Positions 57,494 through 64,000 of a DNA stretch of 64,000 bases are shown in pieces. The stretch lies in assembly GCA_030706455.1 (NCBI GenBank), contig JAUZOL010000002.1:31328-95327 (forward strand), given 5' to 3'. Origin of the DNA: Bacteroidota bacterium. Lineage in GTDB: Bacteria > Bacteroidota > Bacteroidia > Bacteroidales > Paludibacteraceae. The notes beneath the pieces were generated by a model. That model was not told the DNA's origin. It saw only the letters and a program-made list of their open reading frames with translations, and ran no database searches. Each line of letters begins with the position of its first letter. The first letter of the stretch is position 1. A program made the translations under genes and the position numbers.

Positions 57494-58069
57494 ATGACAC
57501 ACAAATCTATCGCTTTGTTGGTTTCTTTAATGTTTTGCCTCGTTGTATTTGCACAACAACAATCCATATCTACAAGTAAACCCACACAATACGAGCTAAA
57601 AGAACTATGCCTCGAAGCAACCAAAACCGCCATCCAGCTCGAAATGGCAAACTACCAGCGTTGGATTGACGTGCGTAAACAACAAAACGCACCAGCTGAA
57701 GCTGCGGAGTTCCAAAAGACGCTGGATTCGCTGAAAATTGAGTTGGAAACATATCAGAAAATGCCTATAGACAAATACATATTGCCAGAAGGCAAACAGG
57801 CTCCTCAGGATTTTTTCAGTCAGAACTTTGTCAAAGAGAGAATTACCACCACTGCCTGGGTTGAAAGCAGTGCTCAAAACAACGCGGTGTTACACGTCGA
57901 AGGAATGTCTAAAAACGGTCCGTGGTATCATCTGGCAGGTATCATAGGCAACGACTATACACAACTGAAGCCCAACACTAAATACCGGATAACATTTTAC
58001 ACCGTCTATAGGCGTAATTATTGGAACATGCCAAGTGCTTACGTTTGCATAACATCTATTCAGAAATAA
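57494..58069 (+). CDS. exported protein with helical N-terminus and beta-rich C-terminus
   Basis: 191 residues with a signal peptide (about 1-20, VVFAQ). A charged helix at about 30-90 could form a coiled coil. The C-terminal 85 residues (TAWVESSAQNNAVLHVEGMS, then LKPNTKYRITFYTVYRR) look like a beta-sandwich of the carbohydrate-binding or Ig type. I do not recognise a family. Part of the unknown operon. Confidence 0.6.
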   Translation: MTHKSIALLVSLMFCLVVFAQQQSISTSKPTQYELKELCLEATKTAIQLEMANYQRWIDVRKQQNAPAEAAEFQKTLDSLKIELETYQKMPIDKYILPEGKQAPQDFFSQNFVKERITTTAWVESSAQNNAVLHVEGMSKNGPWYHLAGIIGNDYTQLKPNTKYRITFYTVYRRNYWNMPSAYVCITSIQK

Positions 58070-58095
58070 GTTTTCCACTTAAAAAAACATTCCCA

Positions 58096-58467
58096 ATGAA
58101 GAATCTCTCTTTTCCCAAAGCGCTATTTATTGTGATTATCGCATCTTTCTTTTGTGCTCCGATATTAAAAGCTGCCGAACCTGAAACATTATTAGGAATC
58201 AGTTTCGATTACGACAAACAGGAAGTTACCATCACAGTTGCTAGTTCTGGCTGTACTCAAAAACAGGATTTTCAATTCGTTGTAAAAGGGAATCAACTAA
58301 CCATCGACCGCACAAGACCTGACTTTTGCAAAGCGATGGAGTCTCCGGCGAGCTTTACATACTCCTTAAAAGAAGCCGGAATCGAACCAAACAAAGCGCT
58401 TACGATCACCAATAAATTTATTGTGAATCCTTACATTGCCCGGATAAAACAATCACCAACAAAATAA
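58096..58467 (+). CDS. small exported protein of unknown function
   Basis: 123 residues from the ATG at 58096. The frame is open upstream into the previous gene, but this start gives a clean signal peptide (about 1-24, ILKAAE). The mature part has alternating beta strands and two Cys residues (SSGCTQ and DFCKAM) that could form a disulfide in the periplasm. No family recognised. Confidence 0.6.
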   Translation: MKNLSFPKALFIVIIASFFCAPILKAAEPETLLGISFDYDKQEVTITVASSGCTQKQDFQFVVKGNQLTIDRTRPDFCKAMESPASFTYSLKEAGIEPNKALTITNKFIVNPYIARIKQSPTK

Positions 58468-58509
58468 ATTGTACCGAATACCTAAACCATCACCTTATTC
58501 TTACCGTGT

Positions 58510-60498
58510 ATGAAGTCAGGCAAATTCAATATTACATTTCGCTGCTTACCGTACATATTCACGCTTGTACTTATCAGCAGCTTTTCCAGCCCGCTTTTTG
58601 CAGACATGGGAGGAATACGAATCAGTGACGCGAAGGTTACTGAGACAGGGCAGAAAGCAATTATTCTCCACAATTTCGATGAAGAGATTCTCATTCTCGG
58701 TACAGATTTGAATGCCGATAAAGCGACCGGTCTTATCCGCTTCATCCCGTTTCCATCTGAGCCCAAAGTACAGTTGGCTTCTCCAAAGGCTTTTGAATCT
58801 GCAAAAAAACTAATACACGAACACCAGCTAAAAAAGTTATTCTTCACGAAGAGTTCCACACACGTCAATAACGTTGAAATCACCTTCAATGAGCAACTGG
58901 GAGCACACGATATCTCTGTGATAAAAATCAATAGCACAGCCGACTTTACTCAATGGCTTTCCAATTTTCTCTCCTCAAAAAACATTAAGTCTGAAAACCA
59001 TTTTGAGGACATTGCAAAGATTGCAGCCGATTATACTTCGCGAGGGATCAACTGGTTTGTATTCGATTATGTTAATATTGGCTCAACAACAAAAATGATT
59101 GAGCCGATAGAATATCGTTTCAAATCAAAACAACTCTACTACCCTCTCAAAACCACAAATTCTTTTGGAGGAGTCGGGAGCATTGACCTGATTACCATCT
59201 CACCCTGCACCCCCGTAAGCAATCTGGCTCCGGGATGTTTCGGGTTATTCAATATGCAGGCAACCACTTCATCTGAATTACGAACTGACGAAGTAACGGA
59301 CATAATACCGGATGCCTCGCAGTTTTTTGGAAAGCAGAAATTATTTGTCCAGATGGCGCAATTCAGAGGCGATTATTCATTCTCAAACGATATTCTGTAC
59401 GATTTATCAAAGGGAGTTTACCATGCCATTTGGGTTGAGGAAGAGACTCCGGGAATTGTCTATAGTCGTTTACACGAAGAGACGGCATACCAGCCTATTT
59501 CGCTTGAAACATACCAACCAAAAGATCAGTCATATTCCGTAAAAATTCCTACCGGATGGCAAAAGTCCGAGTCGGACGATATGCTGATCGACAAATCTCA
59601 TCGACTTTACCTGTTTAATGACGACAAAACAATGTTATCTGTAAGTACAATTGCAGAACCAACCAAAACCGCCGAAAGATATTTATTTGATTTACAACGA
59701 CCTGATTTCAAGCCTCCTTTTGAAGATTACAGCAAAACGGAAACCATTCTGGTAAACGGACAAAAAGCAATACGTATTGATATCAAAACACAACGTTCGC
59801 CACTTTTAGGCTCTCAAGACAGTGCCATCGACGTTGTTAAACGATATGCAATATTTCCTCAAAAAGAAGGATTTACCGTTATTATAATGGAAACTCCAAT
59901 GACCATTGCCCAAAAACACCAAAACCTGTTTGAACTAGTTGTAAAGTCGCTTACCTTGAAGGAAAAACCCACGAAGAAGGCTACTCCAACCATCACTGAT
60001 GCTGAATATAAAGTTTTTGAAGGCTTTTTTGGCACCTCTACGAAAGAACAGGCAAACTATCCACCGTATTTTGAGTATATGCTCAGATCCCGTTCTGTTT
60101 ATGAAATGACATCAGTTATTAATGACAAAAACAAGACAATACCAAAGCTATTGAAAGATGTTTTGGGAAGCGATGCGAAGACAATATTCGACAATTATCT
60201 AAAAAATAATAGAATCGAGCACCGGATTACAGACCGTATACTTGTTCCCGACTTTTCCATCTATACGGAAGAAGCTTACAGAAAAGCGAAAGGACAACAT
60301 GGCCTCAGCAGAACGCCCGGTATGTTTGGACCAAGCACTTATATTTCCCGGGTAGGATTTAATGCCGCACAAAACAGAGCTATCTTTTATATATCAGGCA
60401 ACTCTGCACCAATCACTGCATACTTTGTTATCATGAAGAAAACAGACGGACAATGGGAGTACGAAGATGCTCTTCTTGATAAGATGCTGATTCCTTAA
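58510..60498 (+). CDS. large exported DUF2330-type protein
   Basis: 662 residues, signal peptide about 1-31 (SPLFAD). Residues about 32-270 resemble DUF2330: ADMGGIRISDAKVTETGQKA, EEILILGTDL, FNEQLGAHDISVIKINSTAD, INWFVFDYVNIG, IEPIEYRFKSKQLYYPLK, with an ISPC segment. A middle region (about 335-490) starts SYSVKIPTGWQKSE and resembles PsbP/DcrB-like folds. The last 170 residues are unassigned. Function unknown. It is the last gene of the operon; its stop is one base from that of nadE on the other strand. Confidence 0.7.
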   Translation: MKSGKFNITFRCLPYIFTLVLISSFSSPLFADMGGIRISDAKVTETGQKAIILHNFDEEILILGTDLNADKATGLIRFIPFPSEPKVQLASPKAFESAKKLIHEHQLKKLFFTKSSTHVNNVEITFNEQLGAHDISVIKINSTADFTQWLSNFLSSKNIKSENHFEDIAKIAADYTSRGINWFVFDYVNIGSTTKMIEPIEYRFKSKQLYYPLKTTNSFGGVGSIDLITISPCTPVSNLAPGCFGLFNMQATTSSELRTDEVTDIIPDASQFFGKQKLFVQMAQFRGDYSFSNDILYDLSKGVYHAIWVEEETPGIVYSRLHEETAYQPISLETYQPKDQSYSVKIPTGWQKSESDDMLIDKSHRLYLFNDDKTMLSVSTIAEPTKTAERYLFDLQRPDFKPPFEDYSKTETILVNGQKAIRIDIKTQRSPLLGSQDSAIDVVKRYAIFPQKEGFTVIIMETPMTIAQKHQNLFELVVKSLTLKEKPTKKATPTITDAEYKVFEGFFGTSTKEQANYPPYFEYMLRSRSVYEMTSVINDKNKTIPKLLKDVLGSDAKTIFDNYLKNNRIEHRITDRILVPDFSIYTEEAYRKAKGQHGLSRTPGMFGPSTYISRVGFNAAQNRAIFYISGNSAPITAYFVIMKKTDGQWEYEDALLDKMLIP

Positions 60499-60499
60499 A

Positions 60500-62437
60500 C
60501 TACAGTCGTTCTATATCCTGAAGCCACAATGCTGCAACAGCATCGCTGGGCATACGCCAGTCGCCCCGTGGTGAAAGATTGATAGAGCCGACTTTTGGCC
60601 CGTCAGGCAAACACGAGCGTTTAAATTGTTGACTAAAGAAGCGTCGTATAAACGTCTTCAGCCATTTACGAATCACCTCGTCGGTATATTTACCTTCAAA
60701 AGCATGTTGCGTCAAGAACAATATTTTAGCTGGTCTGAAGCCATAGCGAACCATGTAGTAAAGGAAGAAATCGTGTAGTTCGTAAGGCCCGATAATATCT
60801 TCCGTCTTTTGAACTATTTCGTCGTTCTCGTCCATCGGAAGGAGTTCCGGACTCACGGGCGTATCCAGAATATCATGCAAAGTAGCTGCGCTTTCTCCGC
60901 TTACCTTATGGTTGGCCACCCAGGTCACCAGATAACGAATCAACGTTTTTGGAATACCTGAATTGACACCGTACATCGACATATGGTCGCCATTATAAGT
61001 GCACCACCCCATCGCCAATTCGGATAAATCTCCGGTACCAATCACCAGCCCGCCCTCTTTATTTGCAACATTCATAAGTATTTGCGTACGTTCACGAGCC
61101 TGCGTATTCTCGTAAGTCACGTCATGAATATCTTCCGAATGCCCTATATCGCTAAAATGCTGAAGGCTGGCTTCCGTAATATCAATCTCGCGGATTGTTA
61201 TGCCCAATGAGTTCATTAGGTCAATGGCATTTTTATATGTCCGGCCGGTTGTACCAAAGCCCGGCATGGTTATCCCAATAATATTTTTTCTGGGCATCGC
61301 CAGTTTATCAAAAGTAAGGACGGTAACCAAAAGGGCAAGCGTAGAGTCCAATCCTCCGGAAATGCCTATAACAGCTATCTTGGATTGAGTATGAACAAAG
61401 CGTTTTGCCAAGCCCCCGATTTGTATAGAGAAAATCTCTTCACAACGCTTATCCAGTTCCAGACCGGCAGGAATAAACGGGGTCGGAGAAACTTCACGTG
61501 AAAGTGCGAAAGTTTCGATTTCGGGGACAGAACACTCAATCAGTCGATATTCAGGCAGTGATGGAAATAAGGCAGTGCTATCCTGGGCAAAACCCGTGTT
61601 TTTTTGTCGTTCGTTAGCAAGTAATTCGATGTCAATTTCACTAACGAGCAGCTGTTCTTCAAATGAAAAACGATCTGCCTGTGCAACAAGGCGGCCATTT
61701 TCAGCCACGATGCCTTTGCCGGCAAACACCACATCCTGACTCGATTCTCCGAAACCAGCTCCGGCATATACATATCCCGCCATACAACGGGCTGATTGTT
61801 GAGATATCAACGAAAGAAGATAATCGTTCTTGGAAATAATTTCGTTACTGGCCGACAAGTTAAAAATAACCTGAGCCCCCATGATAGAATGCAAGGAGCT
61901 TGGAGGAACGGTAACCCAAAGATCTTCGCAGAGTTCTATAGCAAAACGAAAATCGCCCTGTCCTATCAGCAGATTAATTCCGAACGGTACGCGTTGCCCT
62001 GCCAGCTCAACCGAATCAACAATCGCATCTTTAGAGGAAACAAACCATCGTTTTTCGTAAAATTCATTGTAGTTGGGCAGATGAGTTTTCGGAACAACAG
62101 CAATGATTTCGCCTGCCTTAAACACAACTGCACAATTAAACAAACGGCTTCCCACTTTAACCGGCAAACCTACAATTGAGATAATCTTCAGATGAGCCGT
62201 TTCTGTTACTAAATTCCGTAAAGCATTCTCTGCCTCTGAAATAAGCAATTGTTGATGAAAAAGATCCGCACATGTGTAAGCCGTTATACATAGTTCCGGA
62301 AAACAAACGATCTGCACATCTTGCTGAGACGCTTTTTCAATTAATGCTTGAATGCGTGTTGCATTATAGGTACAATCAGCGACTTTGACATTCGGTATTG
62401 CAGTTGCAACTTTTAGGAATCCGTGGTTCATATACAT
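60500..62437 (-). CDS. nadE: glutamine-dependent NAD(+) synthetase
   Basis: 645 residues, two-domain enzyme that makes NAD+ from deamido-NAD, ATP and glutamine. The N-terminal nitrilase-type glutaminase (about 1-280) carries Glu48 (CFPELCITAY), a Lys in VVPKTHLPNYNEF and the nucleophilic Cys in IELCEDLWV. The synthetase domain (about 320-640) has the ATP-pyrophosphatase P-loop ISGGLDSTLAL and TGDLSELAMGWCTYNGDHMS. The ATG at 62435-62437 or the one two codons later can start it; the promoter lies so close that the leader would be under 20 bases. Confidence 0.95.
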   Translation of the reverse strand: MYMNHGFLKVATAIPNVKVADCTYNATRIQALIEKASQQDVQIVCFPELCITAYTCADLFHQQLLISEAENALRNLVTETAHLKIISIVGLPVKVGSRLFNCAVVFKAGEIIAVVPKTHLPNYNEFYEKRWFVSSKDAIVDSVELAGQRVPFGINLLIGQGDFRFAIELCEDLWVTVPPSSLHSIMGAQVIFNLSASNEIISKNDYLLSLISQQSARCMAGYVYAGAGFGESSQDVVFAGKGIVAENGRLVAQADRFSFEEQLLVSEIDIELLANERQKNTGFAQDSTALFPSLPEYRLIECSVPEIETFALSREVSPTPFIPAGLELDKRCEEIFSIQIGGLAKRFVHTQSKIAVIGISGGLDSTLALLVTVLTFDKLAMPRKNIIGITMPGFGTTGRTYKNAIDLMNSLGITIREIDITEASLQHFSDIGHSEDIHDVTYENTQARERTQILMNVANKEGGLVIGTGDLSELAMGWCTYNGDHMSMYGVNSGIPKTLIRYLVTWVANHKVSGESAATLHDILDTPVSPELLPMDENDEIVQKTEDIIGPYELHDFFLYYMVRYGFRPAKILFLTQHAFEGKYTDEVIRKWLKTFIRRFFSQQFKRSCLPDGPKVGSINLSPRGDWRMPSDAVAALWLQDIERL

Positions 62438-62452
62438 TTGAATTTTCTATTG

Positions 62453-62460
62453 CAAAGGTA
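62453..62460 (-). promoter_or_regulatory. -7 element of nadE
   Basis: Minus-strand TACCTTTG matches TAnnTTTG. Transcription would begin near 62446, only about 9 bases before the first ATG and 15 before the second. No good -33 TTTG; TATT stands at that position. Confidence 0.5.
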
Positions 62461-62590
62461 GGGCATTTTTTTAATGATTAAATAATCCTGTATTTCAATA
62501 AAAATCGGATCATTGTTTACCATTGCATCGCCTATATCCGGAGGATGACGATCTTTCGTTGACCTTAAATTACATGTTTCTTCCAAGATA

Positions 62591-62622
62591 TTTGGATTTT
62601 GCTCCTGTCAAATGTATCTTTG
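62591..62622 (+). promoter_or_regulatory. promoter of the DoxX-family gene
   Basis: TTTG at 62591-62594 and TATCTTTG at 62615-62622, 20-base spacer. It lies inside the frame that stays open upstream of the DoxX gene, so it supports the downstream ATG at 62676 as the real start. Confidence 0.8.
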
Positions 62623-62675
62623 AAATATTAAAACATTATTTAGCACTTTATAATTCAACAAAAAAACAACCAGGT

Positions 62676-63104
62676 ATGAACAAATCGTCTTTGATATTTT
62701 CAACAACAAATAGCATCACAATGGATGCTGCACTCTTTTTACTAAGATTGCTTACGGCCGGTTTTATGCTGACACACGGACTGGAAAAACTCAGTAATTT
62801 CAGCTCTCTTGCCGAAGAATTTCCGGATCCGCTGGGAGTCGGCCATTCTGCCTCCTTAATCATGATTCTTTTCTCTGAAGTTGGTTGTTCTCTGCTTATT
62901 TTGCTTGGTTTATTCACCCGCCTTGCAACATTGCCCTCCATCTTCGGAATGAGCATCGCATTTTTTGTCATCCATGCCGGTATGCCGTTTGCGGCAAAAG
63001 AACTTGCAGGAATCTATTTGATGCTTTATATCGTAATTTTATTAATGGGCCCGGGACGTTATTCTGCCGACTACATTATCGACAAATGGCTCAAAAGAGA
63101 GTAA
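62676..63104 (+). CDS. DoxX-family membrane protein
   Basis: 142 residues from the ATG at 62676, chosen because the frame further upstream has no family similarity and contains the promoter. Four membrane helices, typical for DoxX: ALFLLRLLTAGFMLTHGLEKL, SLIMILFSEVGCSLLILLGL, ATLPSIFGMSIAFFVIHAG, and the last helix LMLYIVILLMGPG. DoxX proteins are small inner-membrane proteins linked to redox or sulfur metabolism in a few cases; the exact role is unknown. Confidence 0.88.
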   Translation: MNKSSLIFSTTNSITMDAALFLLRLLTAGFMLTHGLEKLSNFSSLAEEFPDPLGVGHSASLIMILFSEVGCSLLILLGLFTRLATLPSIFGMSIAFFVIHAGMPFAAKELAGIYLMLYIVILLMGPGRYSADYIIDKWLKRE

Positions 63105-63105
63105 A

Positions 63106-63146
63106 AACAAATAAGGCGCTAAACATGGTTCAGCGCCTTATTTGTT
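63106..63146. terminator. bidirectional terminator, DoxX / BatE-like genes
   Basis: Perfect fifteen-base arms AACAAATAAGGCGCT and AGCGCCTTATTTGTT around an eleven-base loop, between convergent genes and starting two bases after the DoxX stop. Confidence 0.85.
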
Positions 63147-63159
63147 GCAATTAGAATGC

Positions 63160-63909
63160 TTATATTTTTTCGATGCTTGTAGCAGGTATAAATCCTGCAT
63201 TGCCGTCAGGAAGCTCCACTTCAGTCCATCCGGAGACGCTGTTTTTTATCGTCACCTTGGTACCGGCATGCATCACAAACATATCCTTTCCATTCAAAGC
63301 CGGGGAATCTTTGGCTGTAACAGAACCCACCATAATGATTCCATCAGTAGAGTTAACCACCTTATTGCTTTGCTTTACCGCATACCCAACCGATATCAAT
63401 GCAATTACAAATGAGGCAATAGCAACATTGAATGTGGTCTTCCGTAATGAACGGTAACGCCCGAAAATAAAACTAAGAAAAAAGGCAAGAGCAAGCATAA
63501 ACAAAACAACGCTAAATACTGCCCATCCGTTGGAAGACATAAGATCGCCCAGGTTATTAACCCATTGTTTCAAAAAGAAGACAGATGTCACATCGACATT
63601 ATCCACAACTTTTTTTTGCGCTATTTCCAGATTAAACTCCGCATCTTCGTAATTCGGCTTTAACAACAATGCCCTGTTATAATTCAAAATGGCCTTTGCT
63701 ATATCACCCGATCGGTAATAGGCGTTCCCAAGGTTGTAATATAATTCAGCCGAAGAACCCTGCGACTGTAAAACCATTTCATACTGTTGAACAGCAGCTG
63801 TATAATTTTTCTGGGCATACAATACATTTGCTTCTTTCACAGATGCCTGTTGAGCAAACACGACCAAAGTCATTAATGCAAACATGCAGATAACAAAAGG
63901 TCTTTTCAT
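63160..63909 (-). CDS. BatE-like TPR/SH3 membrane protein
   Basis: 249 residues from the ATG at 63907-63909, which begins a signal peptide (MKRPFVICMFALMTLVVFAQ); an in-frame ATG nine codons upstream is an alternative. Three TPR units span about 25-100 (ANVLYAQKNYTAAVQQYEMV, AELYYNLGNAYYRSGDIAKA). Two membrane helices lie at about 130-180, and a C-terminal bacterial SH3 domain at about 190-249 ends GWTEVELPDGNAGFIPATSI. This layout matches BatE of Bacteroidota Bat (aerotolerance) operons. The upstream gene, cut by the window, ends 32 bases earlier. Confidence 0.82.
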   Translation of the reverse strand: MKRPFVICMFALMTLVVFAQQASVKEANVLYAQKNYTAAVQQYEMVLQSQGSSAELYYNLGNAYYRSGDIAKAILNYNRALLLKPNYEDAEFNLEIAQKKVVDNVDVTSVFFLKQWVNNLGDLMSSNGWAVFSVVLFMLALAFFLSFIFGRYRSLRKTTFNVAIASFVIALISVGYAVKQSNKVVNSTDGIIMVGSVTAKDSPALNGKDMFVMHAGTKVTIKNSVSGWTEVELPDGNAGFIPATSIEKI

Positions 63910-63941
63910 CCCGGTTTTATATCTTAACATTTCCATTTCCT

Positions 63942-64000
63942 TTATTTTTTAATGCATCCTTCCAACGCTTCAATAACCGCAACTGCCTCTGCAAACACCT
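63942..64000 (-). CDS. C-terminal end of an upstream gene (partial, probably of the bat operon)
   Basis: The last 18 codons (ending FAEAVAVIEALEGCIKK) and a TAA stop at 63942-63944 are in the window. Position before a batE-like gene suggests batD or another bat gene, but so few residues cannot prove it. Confidence 0.5.
   Translation of the reverse strand, partial: VFAEAVAVIEALEGCIKK

Noticed and set aside
53046..60498. Type IX secretion or gliding (Por/Gld) cluster
   Set aside because: The barrel resembles PorV-like families only in a general way; no PorK, PorL, PorM, PorN, Sov or C-terminal sorting domain proteins are present.
62523..62675. 51-codon N-terminal extension of the DoxX gene
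   Set aside because: A strong promoter lies inside it, so it is upstream, untranslated DNA.
1..64000. Mobile elements, CRISPR arrays, tRNA or rRNA genes
   Set aside because: Looked for regular direct repeats, transposase or integrase motifs and RNA-gene cores; found none.

Overview
The window comes from a member of the Bacteroidota, most likely Bacteroidales. The evidence is three SusC/SusD-type systems, an ECF sigma/FecR pair, several lipoproteins with the Bacteroidota-style lipobox, and promoters of the TTTG-N19-21-TAnnTTTG type. Genus cannot be fixed from this sequence. I found no rRNA, tRNA, CRISPR array, transposase or integrase.

Region 1 (1-8890, minus strand) is a regulated import locus. 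In transcription order it holds an ECF sigma factor, a FecR-type anti-sigma factor, a SusC transporter without an STN domain, its SusD partner, and a second SusC that does carry an STN domain and is cut by the window edge. After a divergent cutC gene comes Region 2 (9974-44027, minus strand), a giant saccharolytic locus of 22 genes. In transcription order it holds an N-acylglucosamine 2-epimerase, a DUF4434 protein, an MFS sugar porter, SusC, SusD, a DUF5018 surface lipoprotein, a GHL10 protein, a GH89 alpha-N-acetylglucosaminidase, a GH16 enzyme, an HGSNAT-like transmembrane acetyltransferase, a calcineurin-like phosphoesterase, a GH2 enzyme, a second DUF4434, a Reg_prop propeller protein, a secreted FAD oxidoreductase, a third DUF4434, an ADP-ribosylglycohydrolase, a second GHL10, a second HGSNAT-like protein, a ribokinase, a second ADP-ribosylglycohydrolase and a GRP-type sugar permease. 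The likely target is a complex glycan with alpha-linked glucosamine or N-acetylglucosamine ends. A ribose or ADP-ribose salvage arm sits at the distal end.

Region 3 (44585-52590) is mostly housekeeping and stress genes: yaaA with a geranylgeranyl-reductase-like flavoprotein (plus strand), a MarR-HlyD-DHA2-TolC drug efflux operon (minus strand), and exonuclease III with guanine deaminase (minus strand).

Region 4 (53046-60498, plus strand) is an apparent eight-gene operon behind a near-consensus promoter. Every product looks exported or membrane bound: a DUF5723 barrel, a small outer-membrane-like protein, a SHOCT membrane protein, a TPR-like protein, a propeller-like protein, two small exported proteins, and a large DUF2330 protein. 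Their shared function is unknown, and this is the best candidate for an undescribed system. Region 5 (60500-64000) carries glutamine-dependent NAD synthetase, a DoxX-family membrane protein, a BatE-like TPR/SH3 protein and the last codons of the gene upstream of it.

Two points stand out. The big locus pairs HGSNAT-like membrane acetyltransferases with GH89, the same two consecutive steps used in lysosomal heparan sulfate breakdown. The locus also contains duplicates of HGSNAT-like, GHL10, DUF4434 and ADP-ribosylglycohydrolase genes, yet no recognisable transcription regulator.
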